The notes: generated from the letters alone by a model not told the origin. Shown: positions 1-11,592, numbered from the stretch's first letter. The stretch is 64,000 bases of DNA from Silene latifolia (GCF_048544455.1 NC_133538.1:4556658-4620657); one strand, 5' to 3'. Translations and numbers: made by a program.

Positions 1-370
1 CATAGGTTCCCTTTGAAATGGCGGCTACTCTAGATCCATTTGCTAATCGGAGATCCATGTCACCCTTGCTAAGTGCTTCCACATTACTTAACCTTGACAG
101 GAGTGACAAGTCCAGTTTTGATATCTTCCAAATACTTGGGGCAATTTCGCTTCCAATGGCCCATGATATTACAATAATGACATTCATCGTAGGATTGGGC
201 ACCCTTCTTGGTTTTGGTTGTGGTAGTCTCACACTCTCACTATCCACTTCTAATCCATTATCAGGTTTGGGTTTCTTACCCTTTTTTGCCTTTTCTTTAA
301 TAATACCATTACTCCTTTCAGTTGCAAGGACATTCTTGCTAGAACTCCCACTCAATATAATATTTCTCCT
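1..370 (-). pseudogene. Copia gag zinc knuckle and start of protease (fragment)
   Basis: The minus strand encodes a CX2CX4HX4C knuckle (CHYCNIMGHWKRNC). Its first Cys codon is at 180-182 and its last at 141-143. A basic, Pro- and Lys-rich linker lies upstream. Downstream is the stretch ending in AISKGTYVI that opens the copia protease region. The knuckle and the flanking protease stretch are in different frames, so at least one frameshift is present. In an active element the knuckle binds genomic RNA and the protease cleaves the polyprotein. The reading continues off the left edge. The second copy at 60117-60500 shows the same layout. Confidence 0.75.
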
Positions 371-373
371 TAC

Positions 374-664
374 TTATACAAACAAGAATGCCATGGAATT
401 TGTGAGATTCTCCTCACAAGATTCTCTTACCAAAGAGATGGGTATGAATATGGGAGTGGGAGGTGTGGAAGTGGTAAGGTAGCAAACATTTCCATCCTCA
501 CCAATGCCAAACCGTAGTTCTCTAGTCGTATCATTGTCATACAAGGAGCATTTTTCATTGAATGATTGGAGCCATGAATTAATGGTGATCGGTGTAAGAG
601 TATTAGATGAATCTATTGCGTAAAAATAACTACAAAAAATGGAGATGAAGGAAACAATTAACAT
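374..664 (-). CDS. 96-codon ORF of unknown origin inside Copia-1
   Basis: I do not recognise this protein. It begins with Met and a hydrophobic stretch (LIVSFISIFCSYFYA) that looks like a secretion signal. A polar segment follows with the motif DTTRELRFGIGEDGNVCYL and a Pro/Thr-rich tail. It lies where the copia gag core should be, just upstream of the zinc knuckle. A TATA-like box is 37-43 bp upstream and a GTAAG-type donor-like sequence lies at the 3' end. It could be a captured first exon of a host gene with its promoter, or a chance ORF. The second copy (60510-60800) keeps the frame open with few changes. Confidence 0.3.
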   Translation of the reverse strand: MLIVSFISIFCSYFYAIDSSNTLTPITINSWLQSFNEKCSLYDNDTTRELRFGIGEDGNVCYLTTSTPPTPIFIPISLVRESCEENLTNSMAFLFV

Positions 665-700
665 TTATCGTTATAATACTTGTAAATACAAGTATAGCAT

Positions 701-707
701 TTATATA
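701..707 (-). promoter_or_regulatory. TATA-like box upstream of the 96-codon ORF
   Basis: The minus strand reads CACTATATAAATGC, a good plant TATA box. The ATG of the ORF is 37-43 bp downstream, so transcription would start very close to it. The same box is at about 60837-60843 in the other copy. Function is inferred only. Confidence 0.3.
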
Positions 708-1149
708 GTGACCTCTACCCAACTATAATAAATGATTCCGAGATCCATCTTTATATAAATATGGGCACGGGGAAACCGATACATCCCATACTTATAAAAA
801 TTTGGTGAATTAACTCTTTAATTGATTCTACTTTAGAACTCTCGGTCGATGTTTTTCATAAAACCCATCTCTAGCCCCGAAACATAAGACTAGTCATAAT
901 ATCCTGTTGGGACCAACCAAATTTCGCGTGTAATAACGTTTTATTACCCCACTTACCCAATAATAAATGAAGGCACCTTGGGAAAGCCGAACCTACCCCA
1001 AATGTCACGGGGATTCATGGGTCTTACTATTTGGTAAGGCTAATCTCAATTTTAAAATCAGTGAGAGGTCCTGTCAATTCATTATCTATCAATTTTAAGT
1101 GAGCTAAAAGGTCGAATTTTCAATAATTTAAATTGACACAGTCGAAAAA

Positions 1150-1881
1150 CTCGATATGATATGCATGTGTTGTTATGGCGATTTTTATGTAAAGTTAAGG
1201 AGGTACTGAACTCTGGTTTTGTGGGTGGTCACTGGCAGTTAGATGCCAGAGGTTACTCAATTCAGGCTGGTTACCACTGGCTGCAGGGCCCACACCCCCT
1301 TGTCCAGTGGTATAAGGATGTTTGGGATTCTTGGAACATACCTAAGCATTCGTTAGTTGGTTGGATGATTAGTTATCATGGACTGCAGAATAGGGATAAG
1401 CTGTTCCACTTGCAGATCAGTGATAGTAGCAGTTGTGTGAATTGTGCCCAAGCTATTGAAACACACGAGCATCTGTTTGGTAGTTGTGTGTATAGTCTCC
1501 AGATTATTGCTGGAATTGAACACTGGCTGGGTATGAGTTTGGCAGGTTCTAATCTGAACTGTACTCAAATGCAGAAGAAAGTTGTGAGACTGGCTCTTAT
1601 GGCTACTTGGTACTTTATTTGGAATCAAAGGAATGAGTGTAGGCTCTCTTTGACACTAGCTGCACCAAAGAGAGTGATTATGGAGATTCAATCTATAGTT
1701 AAGGCGCGAATTCTACAGAAACTTCAGAATTTTATGCCTAATAGGGATAGGGAATGGCTTCTTAGCTTAAGTATTCCAATTTAATTTGTAAAGCTTTGTA
1801 GCCTTTTGCAATTTGATAAGAGTATTAGTGGTGTAATAGTGTTTTATTATTAATGAAAAGCTTACATTCTACCAAAAAAAA
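1150..1881 (+). mobile_element. 5'-truncated L1-type LINE fragment inside Copia-1
   Basis: This is the 3' end of a non-LTR retrotransposon: the C-terminal part of ORF2, a 3' UTR of about 90 bp and an A-run at 1874-1881. The 5' end is truncated near 1150. I could not find a target duplication. It lies antisense to the Copia element and is shared with the second Copia copy (about 61286-62020), so it was present before the duplication. Confidence 0.75.
1161..1784 (+). pseudogene. LINE ORF2 C-terminus with zf-RVT domain
   Basis: The 207-codon ORF covers the segment after the reverse transcriptase of plant L1 ORF2. It contains the WNIPKHSLVGW block and a zinc-binding motif (CVNCAQAIETHEHLFGSC, that is CX2C, then H and C) typical of zf-RVT. 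It ends at a stop 90 bp before the poly(A). Endonuclease and RT domains are absent, so it cannot be autonomous. The other copy at 61297-61922 is broken by a small rearrangement around 61536-61570. Confidence 0.75.
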
Positions 1882-3413
1882 TCCCTAGTATGGCAATGCG
1901 ATTTGGCAATGCATGCAACATGTTAAAAGAAATGCAAAACAAATAATAAATCCCTAGTATGGCCATCCTAAAATAGAAAATTAAATAATCTATTACAAAT
2001 TCGGAAACCAACTCCTTTGGTCCAAGTGGCACGCCTCCCTAGAACACCGTCTTCGTCGGAACGCCTTTCCGAATGGCACCGTCTTGAAGGAACTTCGGAA
2101 TTACAAATAATGATAAAATACATAGCTATTCCTATTATACAGTTATAATATGAAAAACTAGTAAAAATAAAAGTGATACGAGATCAAAATAAATTACAAC
2201 CGAATCAATATCCCCTTACATTACGGGTAATATTGATTAAAAACTAAGGCCATACTAAGATAAATTAAATAATTAAAAATTACATAAATAAAATATGACA
2301 TTCAACAATGAAATATGCAGCATTATAATATGTATCTAACATTCCAAATTATGTGCCAAATCGCCCTATTTAACTTATATCGATTATATAACCCGGTTTC
2401 ATGGAAATGCACGATTTTAACTTATTAAAATCGCTAAATAATACTAAAATCTAATTTTAGTCCAAGTTAATTATCCTAACACTCTTAGGTCTCAAAAATT
2501 AGTCATTACTCAATTTTTGACAATAATTCAACTTGACATAATTTTATGCTCATTTTGACCCTAAAATCATAACAGTTATGAAATAAATCCAAATTAAATT
2601 ACAATAATTTTAAAATTTGAATTTTAAATTTTTGAACATTCTGGAATATGTCCATGACAGTCATAATGTCAAAAATTATGGTTAAAATTTTCGAATTTAT
2701 TTCGAGAAAAATGTAGTTACGATTCATCGGTTTTATCAAATAAAACATCTAAAGCGTACAAAAAAAATAATCTAATCAATTTTACAACTTTATATATGAT
2801 AAGTGGGATATAAATACAACCTAAAATAATTTTCTCATACCATGTAATTTGTTTTAGCTATTTATGCTAAAATAGTCACTATTTATGTCATTTTTACTCT
2901 AAAAATTCATAAATCATGCAAAATGAATCAAGTTCTTCTTAAATTTTACACACATTGAATAAAATGTGCATGTGACAACATATTAACATTTCATATCCTT
3001 TTTCGAAGTTTAACTATATTTAACCATTTTACCTCCATTTAATTCATTTTTATCCCATAAAAACCATAAATCATGCAAAATAAATCAAATTTATACGAAA
3101 TTTTACAAATAATAAGTAAAATATGCATGTGAGGTCATATAAAAATTTCAAGGTCTAAGAATATGTTTAAGTATTTTTAGTATTTTAAATACCATTTTAC
3201 CCATTAAAATGTAATAAAATAACTAAAAATCATTAAAATGAACAATAAAATACCATAAATCATCAAAATGACCTAAATATATTTTAGGATCATAATATAC
3301 AACATGCATTAAGATTTTGTGGCTTTATCTAATAAATCACAAATTTTTTAGTTTTATATAAGTTACTAATAACTCGAAAAAACTATAAATCGATTATGAA
3401 TGCAACATCCTAT
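1882..3413 (-). other. AT-rich non-coding leader of Copia-1
   Basis: There is no ORF of note here. The region contains loose repeats: a TCCCTAGTATGG segment occurs twice (about 1882 and 1951), and units containing ATAAATCATGCAAAAT followed by TGCATGTGA recur near 2911, 3065 and 3249. Copia leaders are normally short and run into gag, so much of this is probably foreign DNA that replaced the gag start. A stretch of about 60 bp present here (about 3190-3250) is missing from the other copy at about 63330, between short direct repeats. Confidence 0.5.
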
Positions 3414-3425
3414 GCTCTGATACCA
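3414..3425 (-). other. Copia-1 primer binding site (tRNA-iMet type)
   Basis: The minus strand reads TGGTATCAGAGC, two bases inside the end of the 5' LTR. This is the standard plant copia site for priming minus-strand DNA from initiator tRNA-Met. It is unmutated. Confidence 0.9.
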
Positions 3426-3427
3426 AT

Positions 3428-4616
3428 TGTTAGGTTCATATACCAATTATTAGACATTTCTAATAGTTATTTAATCAATATATTAAATTTGTCATAGTAG
3501 ATCTAGTGCATGCATTACAAAATAAAAGAATAAGGAAATAAAAATTGTTCCTTACATTGTTGTATGGAACGAAATGGGCACAAGTAAGGTCTCTTACCTT
3601 CACTAGTTCTTGAGCTATGATTAGTATTAGGATCATCCTCCAAGAATCTATATTAGGAGCCCTCCTTTTGATTGCACCCAAGATTTGACCCAAAATTACT
3701 ACTAATGTTAACTAGATATTATGTAGTAATGTACCCTTAATTATCACTAATATTACTAATATTACTACACTAGTAATATATGACAAATATTAGTATTTGA
3801 GTGATTTTTGAGGTTTTTTGCATGTAAGGAAGAGATGAGCATCTAGATAGAATAAAAATGAGAAATATAGAGAACAACAATTGTTTTTTTTCTCTACATA
3901 AAAGTGCCGGCCATATTGCTCTTTATAGAGCATTTTTTTTTTCTCCAAATATAACATGCATATGCTTTATTGGTAGACGGTAGTGTCATATTATGTAGAG
4001 GCAACATCACAAGTTGTGCTTGTGTCATAAGATTTTTAGACAAAATAGAAGACTTAGGACAAGTCTTATCTTTAATTATCTTACATAATTAAATATTAAT
4101 TTGATCATACAACAATTATGTGACAAATTAATAAACATATATTCACTCAACTTATTGAGTAATATTTTACAATTATATCAACATATAATGGGTCCCATAA
4201 TAGTTAGTTAGTTAAATTTACAACCTCTTGTAAATGTAAATAACTAATTACCTATACCTCGAAATATTTATAAAACCTCAACATAATTTAGTAAATTAAT
4301 ATATTACTCCACTAAATCGAATCTTATTTAATCACATTACAATAAGATACAAAATCCAACTCATATAAATAAGGGATTAATTAATCCGTATCGAATACAA
4401 TTAATTAATTATTTATTTGGGTCTCATCCATTAGGTGTGACCTTAAGGGATCAACTGATCACCACCGTCAACACGATAGTAACGTCAAACTCTAGTCAGC
4501 TAATCGTTACTGATTAATGTTGATCAGTTGACTATATAATTTATCATCCCTTTCATATTCTTATTATGAGATTTAATTATGTGATCGCACTATTGTTGAG
4601 GACACATACTCCAACA
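3428..4616 (-). repeat. 5' LTR of Copia-1 (1189 bp)
   Basis: On the plus strand it begins TGTTAGGTTC and ends CCAACA, bounded by the PBS on one side and the G1 LTR on the other. It aligns with 30314-30971 plus 56177-56784 (3' LTR of Copia-2) and with 63504-64000. It lacks about 80-90 bp that the Copia-2 3' LTR has around the Athila insertion point. The loss is bracketed by a short AAGT repeat (near 4055). Confidence 0.88.
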
Positions 4617-5142
4617 CTTAGTTGGGAACGGCTGCGGTCCCGCACTGGCGGTGAGGAATATCTGTTGCGATGGATATTCTGGCAGGGCTACACACTTTAG
4701 TGTGTAGTCAGATGATTGGTGATGTGACGGTGTTGGAGATTGTGATTGTGTCCATTGTTTATCTTATATTGTTTATGCGATGAATCGACCCGTTTAAATG
4801 ATTTAAAAAAAACTGTGGTGATCCTTTCGGGGGTGGTGAGCAGTTGTCTAGCAGGTATATTGTGGATGCGCGCGGGATTAGCTGGGGAAGGAGTCGCCAC
4901 GGGTCTGATAGTAGTCTTCCGCTGTGTTATCTTGAGACCTTTTGTTACTTTAGTTGTAGTTTGGATTGAGAACAGTTGTACTTTACTTTACAATTGGCTT
5001 TGTTATGTAATCACTTAAATTTATCTATTAAAGTACGTTCTTTTATGGTATATTTGATATTCATTGCCTCGGAAATCGAGATGATAGCATTCCCATGCGG
5101 TAGGTGGTCCGGGTAAGGCACTTGGTGTATGAGGGTATTACA
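4617..5142 (+). repeat. G1 5' LTR, right half (526 bp)
   Basis: It ends in TATTACA directly before the PBS. It matches the reverse complement of the G2 LTR from about 36350 down to 35836. The left half of a family LTR is at 29362-30313. The Copia insertion splits the family LTR at the same base in both places. Confidence 0.85.
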
Positions 5143-5145
5143 AAG

Positions 5146-5157
5146 TGATATCAGAGC
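5146..5157 (+). other. G1 primer binding site, mutated
   Basis: TGATATCAGAGC lies three bases after the LTR. The consensus is TGGTATCAGAGC, so one G has become A. The following 120 bp are shared with G2 and partly with H (the AATGAACCCAATGAA block), showing related leaders. Confidence 0.8.
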
Positions 5158-7618
5158 GATGATTTTGGAACCTGTAACTAATGAACCCAATGAATGTAGG
5201 GAGTCAAAGTAAAATGAACCCGGGTAGGAGTTGTTTGGAGCTAATGCAAAGGCTTGGGAGACGTCCTAAAGTCGCGAACTCGCCCTACGACTTTAAACCG
5301 CTCACTATGGGGTTTCATGGGATCACTATGTGCTTGTTAATGTTCTATTGCATACATATTGAATGATGTGTTGTATGAATATGTTGGATGGATGGATGTT
5401 ATATGGTTGAATGGAGGTATGGTGGAAAAGATGAAGGTAATTGTTTATGATAACATGAACTGTGGTTGGGACGCTATGTGTTTACTAATGTTTATATGTA
5501 TATGATGGATGACATGTTGTTTGGAATTGTTGGAAAAGTATATGAGAAGGATAAATGATGTGGTGGAAAAGGGAAGTAGTTCATATATGATAATATGTGA
5601 TGAATAATGATATTGTAGGATGGATGATTTATAATGTGGCTATACTAGTAACATGTGATTAGGGGATGCGATATGATTATACATGATTTTGTTTGCGTAA
5701 AGTTATATAATAAGTTCATATACTTGTCTACTGTTGTATCATATTCACTTGTTAGATGAAGGGTGTGATTGAAATGGAAGAATTGATTGGAAAAGATGGA
5801 GTGACAATTGCATGAGAATATGAATTTTATGATTAAGAATTTGTTTAGGTGACGAAGTGGATTTGTACTATTGTTGTATTAGTAATATGGAAATAGGATT
5901 TGTAAGGTATGAGTATGTTTTGTTTTACGAAAAGTTATAAAGTTAAAGCATGCGGGCAGTACATGATTGATAAGTTGAATGTTGTATGAGCATGATAGAT
6001 GTTATTGTTTAGCTTTTGATAGATAGTAACATGTGGTTAGGGATAGTGGTTTTACAAGTATCGAGTCGCTTTTATTCATTTTGTTGATGTTTAAGTTGTT
6101 TGAAAGAGAAAATCAAATAATTATGTGGTTCGTTTATAGAGAGGTTGTCTTTAAACTGTTACAACTTAAGATGTATATATTATTTTGATGTGATTCTAAT
6201 GGGAGGTGATAGCTTGTCCTTTTACGATTCTAGCGATAGGTCACACACCAAAAATGACCAAGAAACGAGTGAGATATGAGTGTTTTACGAAAATTGGACA
6301 GTGTTGAGAAATGCATAGGATACTCGATCGAATGGCCCTTACTCGATCGAGTGCACCTCTTGTTACTCGATCGAGTACCCCTTACTCGATCGAGTAGCCC
6401 TGGTAATTTGTTATACGTATTTGACATTCACCTACTCGATCGAGTAGTCTATACTAGATCTAGTGACCCCTCTTTTGGGTCATATGCTTATATTTTTGCC
6501 CCGTTGCATATCTTATTTAATTGAAGAGTGTTCCTTTTCTTCTTTATGCATTATTTTACATATGTGTCGGTCTTGATGCGTAAATTACCCAATCTTATGA
6601 TGTAAGAGAAGCACCTTATGATGGATATGAGTTTGGTGGGGAGGACATGAGTTATATGTGGTTGTGATGGATAGTGGAAAAAGAAAAGGGAGGTTAATAA
6701 GCTTATTGAGGCATGGAACATGTTTTGTGAGATGTGGCGAGTGATATGATGGTATGTTGAATAATGTAAAAGTAAGTGAATATGGGTGAGGGGGTGATGT
6801 AAGTCTACGGAACGCGAGAATGAAAAGATTGAAAGGAAGGATGTGGATAGTAGCAACTTGAGATGTGTAAGGAATTATGGAGGGAGATGGTTAGATTGTG
6901 CTTGTTAAGAATATATGTAATGAAAGGTCGTTGTAGAGGGATGGAGAAGAGTTTTATATAGTGAAGTTAGATGGAGACATGTCGCGACGTGGATTTGTAG
7001 ATAGTGAGTGAGTTTGGGAGATTTGGTTTATTAAGAGGTAAAACTAGTGTGTGCTTTTCTTGGGCAATTAACAGTATAAAACGAGTTTTGGTTTGTGAGT
7101 GATAGCATGATGAGAGGAGATCCATGGTAAGAAAGATTGAGATGGTGCTGATATGAAATAAGGGAAATTGAGTTTTGGAGCAACGAAAAGGTAACTGGAT
7201 TACTAGAGAGTTAGGTATAAGGAGTAAGGAGATGAACTATTAATTGGTATTGTTGAGTGTAAAGAGAAAAGAAGGATAAAAGTAAGCTGAGAAAAATGTT
7301 GACCGGAGTTATGTGATATAGAAGTAAGGAATCGTCGAGATATAAGATACTATCATGAGGATGTGAGTTAGTGGTTATATAGTAGTTTCAGGACAACATG
7401 AATAGTCATGAGTTTTGAGGAATTAAGCGAGTAAGAAGTTGGTAGAGTATCTGCACGATATGAGATTTCGGTGGAGAGTTAGATGACCATACAATTAAGG
7501 ATAGTATTGGGAAGAATTTTGAGGTAAATTTTGTGGTGGATTTGATGTTCGTTATTTGGAATGCTAACCGAAGATAGGAAATGAACTGTTATATTTAGAG
7601 GTGAGTGTAAGAGATTTG
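5158..7618 (+). other. G1 internal region, non-coding
   Basis: There is no gag, protease, RT or integrase. The sequence is GT-rich on this strand and conserved with G2. Short ORFs here, such as 61 codons at 5181-5366, are not preserved in G2 or H. It contains a palindrome array at 6321-6463. The family is non-autonomous and presumably mobilised by related gypsy proteins. Confidence 0.7.
6321..6463. repeat. Palindrome array in G1 internal region
   Basis: Six sites in 143 bp. Exact ACTCGATCGAGT copies start at 6341, 6365, 6384 and 6434. Degenerate copies start near 6322 and 6452 (ACTAGATCTAGT, still palindromic). Starts are 19-24 bp apart except for one gap of 50 bp. The matching array in G2 is at 40469-40636. 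Confidence 0.9.
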
Positions 7619-9900
7619 TTTCCGATCCTTTTACGAGTCCATTATGAAAGTCGGCCCTAGTGGATTCAAAACGGATTTGGGAAAAGTCATCCAATTAGCT
7701 ATTTTGAGTTATTTTGCTAAATTATCAAATTTCATTAAACTCCACTAATTCAGTAAAAATCGTTAATAACTCCGATTTGAATCGAATTCCTATTATTTCC
7801 GTTAGCTATTTTAGTTTATTTTATTTTCACTCATTAAATTTATTTATTATTGATTCCATTTTTATTACTGAAACTTTTACTAAAACAGATTTTATTAACT
7901 CGAGACGGTTTTAAAAACGAGCGAAATTACTTAACGATGAAGAAACGTACGTATAATAAATAGCAGGCTGGCAGGCTGCTGTCTCATTTCACCCCCTCAC
8001 GTCACTCTCTTTTCTTCTTCTTCGTTCTATTTGATCTATTAATCGACGTCGCTGCTTCATTTCTCATCTGTTTTCAACTATTTTTATTCCATAGCACTCC
8101 TCTCGTCGCCCTCGTCATTCCGTTGTAAGTAAAATTCATTATAGTTATGGATTTTTACAAACCCATTTTATACTTTCAGTTTTATTTATTGTAAGAAGGT
8201 TGTAGGGGCTGAGATAGACGGTCCGGTACAAGACTTTTACGTCATGGAGGACTAGTTCGCTCGGAAAAAGGTAACGATGACGGGTTACTCGATATTACTT
8301 ATAAAATATGTTTATTTCGAATGCTGGTTAGTCTGTTTTATAGTTGAGACGGTATAATTATATATAGGGATCATTATGGATGTTAATTAGTCCGTTGTAT
8401 AGTTGAGACGGTGTATACTGATATGTGAAGATGATTGAGACGGTGTATACTGCCTGTAGGGATCATTTGGGATGCTAGCTAGTAAGTGGTATATTTAAGA
8501 CGGTGTATGCTGACATGTATGGATTGTTTTGGGTGATAATTGGTGTGTTTTATAGTTGAGACGATGTATACTGACATGTAGGGATTGTTTTGAGATGCTA
8601 TTTGGGATCCTGTTTAGTTTGTGGTATATTTAAGACGGTGTATACTGACGTGTAAGGATCGTTTTTGGATACTAGTTAGTCTGTTGTATAGTTGATACGG
8701 TTTATATTTACATGTAGAGATTGTTGGATACAAGCTATATTTGTACTTTGTTGCAGGTGAGACGGTAAGCATTATGGGCCGTATATATACTTTAATTATG
8801 TTGGAACAGGTACGAGATGCTAGATAGATTGGCCGGCCAATACATGGTGGTATTTTCATATTTAGGTGTGTTTAATCCCATTCTCGTATTGCGTGGTTGT
8901 TAACACATTTTGGATTGTTTGGTTAGTCCATGCTGGATATGTACGCTGCGTACATTGGGTCTGTGTGTGTTTGTCGTTCCAGTGCTAATCAATGTCATTT
9001 GGTACGATCGTTTCAATTCGGATACTAGCTCATGTGTCGTGGACTAGGCGACCGGATTGAAGTTACTCAGCCGTAGTTATGTGTTGTAGCCCGGTTACGA
9101 GTATCGGGGTTACGGGAAGTTACCGTAGCCGTTGAATCGGATACGTGTTATATTCCGAGATTATAGTGTCGGGTTACCGAAAGGCCAGAACTGTACTTAA
9201 GCTAGGACTGCTTATATCGGCTATGTGTTGTAGTCCGATGATTGCAGGGGTATGTGTTGTATCCCGAGAGCGTGATGCTATTTAGCCGTCCTACCGGGAG
9301 ATCGTTGGTTATTCTTTATGGTTGATTGCATTAGTATTTTGGGACCCGTCCACTATGTCGTCTTTGGTCAGGCGTTGCTTCCTTTACTACGATGCCGTGT
9401 TTGGTCGTAGTAAAGTGCGACACGTTTTGGTTGTGTAAGTTCCGTTATCACATGATTTATTTATCTTATTTTCTTTTCTATGTTGTATGTTTGATAAACT
9501 GATAGATTTTGTATTGTACTTATGTTATTACATTGTAATGTGGCTGGAGGACAGCTGAGTTACTCCCCACTGACTGTGGCATTCATTTTTATGAATGACA
9601 GATGACAAGTTGGTGATATATGCTAGGGGTTACAGGACGAGTGGCTAGCGAGCGTTGGCGAGGCAACGATATACTCTTTTGATTTTCGTTCGTTATTGCA
9701 TTTTTGGAAATTTGGAGGGATCTGAGATCCCTTGTATATTTCAGTTTGTATTATGTATTTATTTTGTAAATTTAGTAATTAGGTCTAGTTTTCAAATGTT
9801 TTCAGTGAACTCCGCGGGCATGCATTGAAGTTTTAATAACTTACGTATTTTCCGCTGCTAATTATATGTGTATGTTTTTGTATAACCGCGGGGGTTCACA
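7619..9900 (+). repeat. Solo LTR, left copy, 5' end missing
   Basis: It is colinear with the complete solo LTR at 21982-24570 but starts about 207 bp into it, directly abutting G1. It ends in GGGGTTCACA followed by TGTGG, as in the complete copy. A TATA-like run (about 7948-7962), a pyrimidine-rich stretch and a GTAAGT at 8125-8130 suggest plus orientation. No ORF longer than about 80 codons is credible. Confidence 0.75.
8320..8725. repeat. Degenerate tandem repeat of about 70-75 bp, left copy
   Basis: Five to six units share the core TAGTTGAGACGGTGTATACT, then ACATGTAGGGATTGTTT, then GATGCTAGTTAGTC. Units differ by substitutions and small gaps. The right copy (22890-23360) has more of the array; about 105 bp are deleted here just before 8735. 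Confidence 0.8.
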
Positions 9901-10224
9901 TGTGGAGAATATTTATCATTTTTTATTTGACCTGTTAATTTGAGTTATTTTTGATGAGTTCTGCCCTCTTTACAGTAACAAGCTCTACTAATTAAGCAAA
10001 ACTAATACCATAGAAACAAAATACTTATGTGACCGTATAAACTTAGTGTACAACCCCCGAAATCTTAGATGCTGAACGAGATGATAAATGGAATGGAGTA
10101 GAAGGTTCTATAGTGTTAGAAGACACTGGAGATCCGTGTTCCTCTCTCACTCACCTAAATGAATGAAAGGATCGTCCCAAGAGGAATGGAGACATTGTAA
10201 CTGTGAATTAACTCGTATGAGAAA

Positions 10225-10535
10225 GGAGAAATGACTACTCTGGAGTTTGATTTGAATTGTAGTTTTGACCGGAATTTTTTGCCTCTTTTTTTTACTGGAT
10301 TTTTTTTTGTCTTGTGAATCTTGCAGATCTTTGACACTAGATTAAATTGCAACTTTGGCGGGATTTTTTGTCTTTTGAATTTTTGAGACTTTTGACATTG
10401 GATTTGATCGCAAATTTGACTGGAATTTTTGTTTACTTGTGAATTTTGAGTCTTTGACACTGGAGTTGTATCTATTTGTGATCACAACTTCTCTTTGAAT
10501 ATTTGAGAGTCTTGAAACTGGATATGGATATATTT
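10225..10535. repeat. Degenerate tandem repeat of about 60 bp, left copy
   Basis: About five diverged units built on TTTGACACTGGATT, then GCAACTTTGGCGGGATTTTT, then CTTGTGAATTTTGAG. The same array is at 24895-25205. It explains the repetitive Lys/Gln/Ser-rich ORFs predicted across it. Confidence 0.65.
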
Positions 10536-11443
10536 GAGCTTGCATAGGTACTTAGACTCACATCTTAAGTTCCTCCTAAGGGACTAGTGGTCACCTATAA
10601 AATAGCACGGAGTGCGCGCTCCCATGTCTTATTTGGTATGTTTGGACACAGGTGTACTAAGAATCTGGTTTGAATATTTTTGACCTAATATTTGCTAAAA
10701 TGGTCGATCATATGAGATTGTGCTCATCTGGTAGTCATTTGAGACATGGAAAATTGTCGAATCTGGCAAATAGAGAGTTCTGCTCATTCGGTAGTCATAT
10801 GAAAAATTGACGAGTCAGTTAGAAAGATGCAGTCTCCAAACCTAGAGGTCACCTAAAGACACGGCGATCAAGGAATTATCACACCACAGGAGATGGAAAA
10901 GGTGGTCAAGTGCACGACCTTGTTGAGGCTGATTCTAAGAGGTCGATTGATCTACACTAAAGAGATACAGCCTAAACTATTCCAAGTCTATTCTACTAGT
11001 TAAGGGTAAAAAGTAGAACAAGTGACTAATAAAAATGACATATGCTCTTTGTTTATTTATGCAACTCAAAGAGGACTAGGATGGTCCTAACTAATTAGAC
11101 ATTTGACATGAACTACATGTTATTTGGTAATGCCAGTAATAGAGTTATAAGATTGTTTGTAAGAGTGATTTTTTAGAATTTTTTTTTACATTTTTTAAAT
11201 AAATTGAAAAAATAAGACCCCTTTTTAGAATTTTTTTTTTTTTGAAAATAATATGCATGACGATGACTAACGCAAGTGATGGCTAATTAAGATGAATGCA
11301 ACCATCTATCTAAGGGTTACTTGGACCAAATGACACCATGAAGCTTAAATGCATGTATATAATTATATATCTACCGATATTTAAATGGTGTGTGTGAGAA
11401 TTTTAGACCGACTAAGGTGAGGAATACCTATTCTATTTGCATG

Positions 11444-11592
11444 ACCAAATATTAGGTGAGGAATACCAAATTAGGGTTAAGATTCTGAGATGAGAGGTAT
11501 TATAAATACCCTCACCATAATCATGTAAGTCATTATCAATAATACATCTCTTATTATGCAATACTCTCCCTTCGATAATCTTAACACCAAAT
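11444..11592. repeat. 142 bp insertion/deletion flanked by ACCAAAT
   Basis: The left copy has 142 bp (11451-11592) absent at the matching point of the right copy (about 26300). ACCAAAT flanks it at 11444-11450 and 11586-11592. That fits a 7-8 bp target duplication, or a deletion in the other copy through the repeat. A TATA-like ATTATAAATACC lies inside. No clear terminal inverted repeats. Confidence 0.45.

Larger units (their letters stand above)
1..4616 (-). mobile_element. Copia-1: 5' part of a Ty1/copia retrotransposon, cut by the window edge
   Basis: Read on the minus strand, a 1189 bp LTR (3428-4616) is followed by a primer binding site complementary to initiator tRNA-Met. Then come 1.5 kb of AT-rich leader, an antisense LINE fragment (about 1150-1881), a 96-codon ORF, and the gag zinc knuckle and protease start at the window edge. 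The flank at 4617-4621 (CTTAG) is the target duplication. The left flank of the second copy (30309-30313) reads CTTGG, and the uninterrupted G2 LTR has CTTAG at this point. The usual gag core domain is missing between PBS and zinc knuckle, so this copy is defective. It is a near-identical copy of 60137-64000. Confidence 0.85.
4617..7618 (+). mobile_element. G1: left part of a non-autonomous Ty3/gypsy element
   Basis: The order is right half of an LTR, mutated iMet-type PBS, then 2.4 kb of internal DNA without ORFs. The internal sequence is the reverse complement of G2 (39290-41770) over its whole length, so these are two members of one family. Homology to G2 stops at about 7618, where the truncated solo LTR begins. 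The element resumes at 29317. About 2 kb of G-family internal sequence is missing between the two parts. Confidence 0.8.

Noticed and set aside
18-482. 154-codon plus-strand ORF repeated at 60154-60618
   Set aside because: It is the antisense of the Copia zinc knuckle, protease and 96-codon ORF region.
5181-5366. 61-codon ORF after the G1 PBS, possible short gag
   Set aside because: The DNA is conserved in G2 and partly in H, but the reading frame is not; it looks like a conserved RNA leader.
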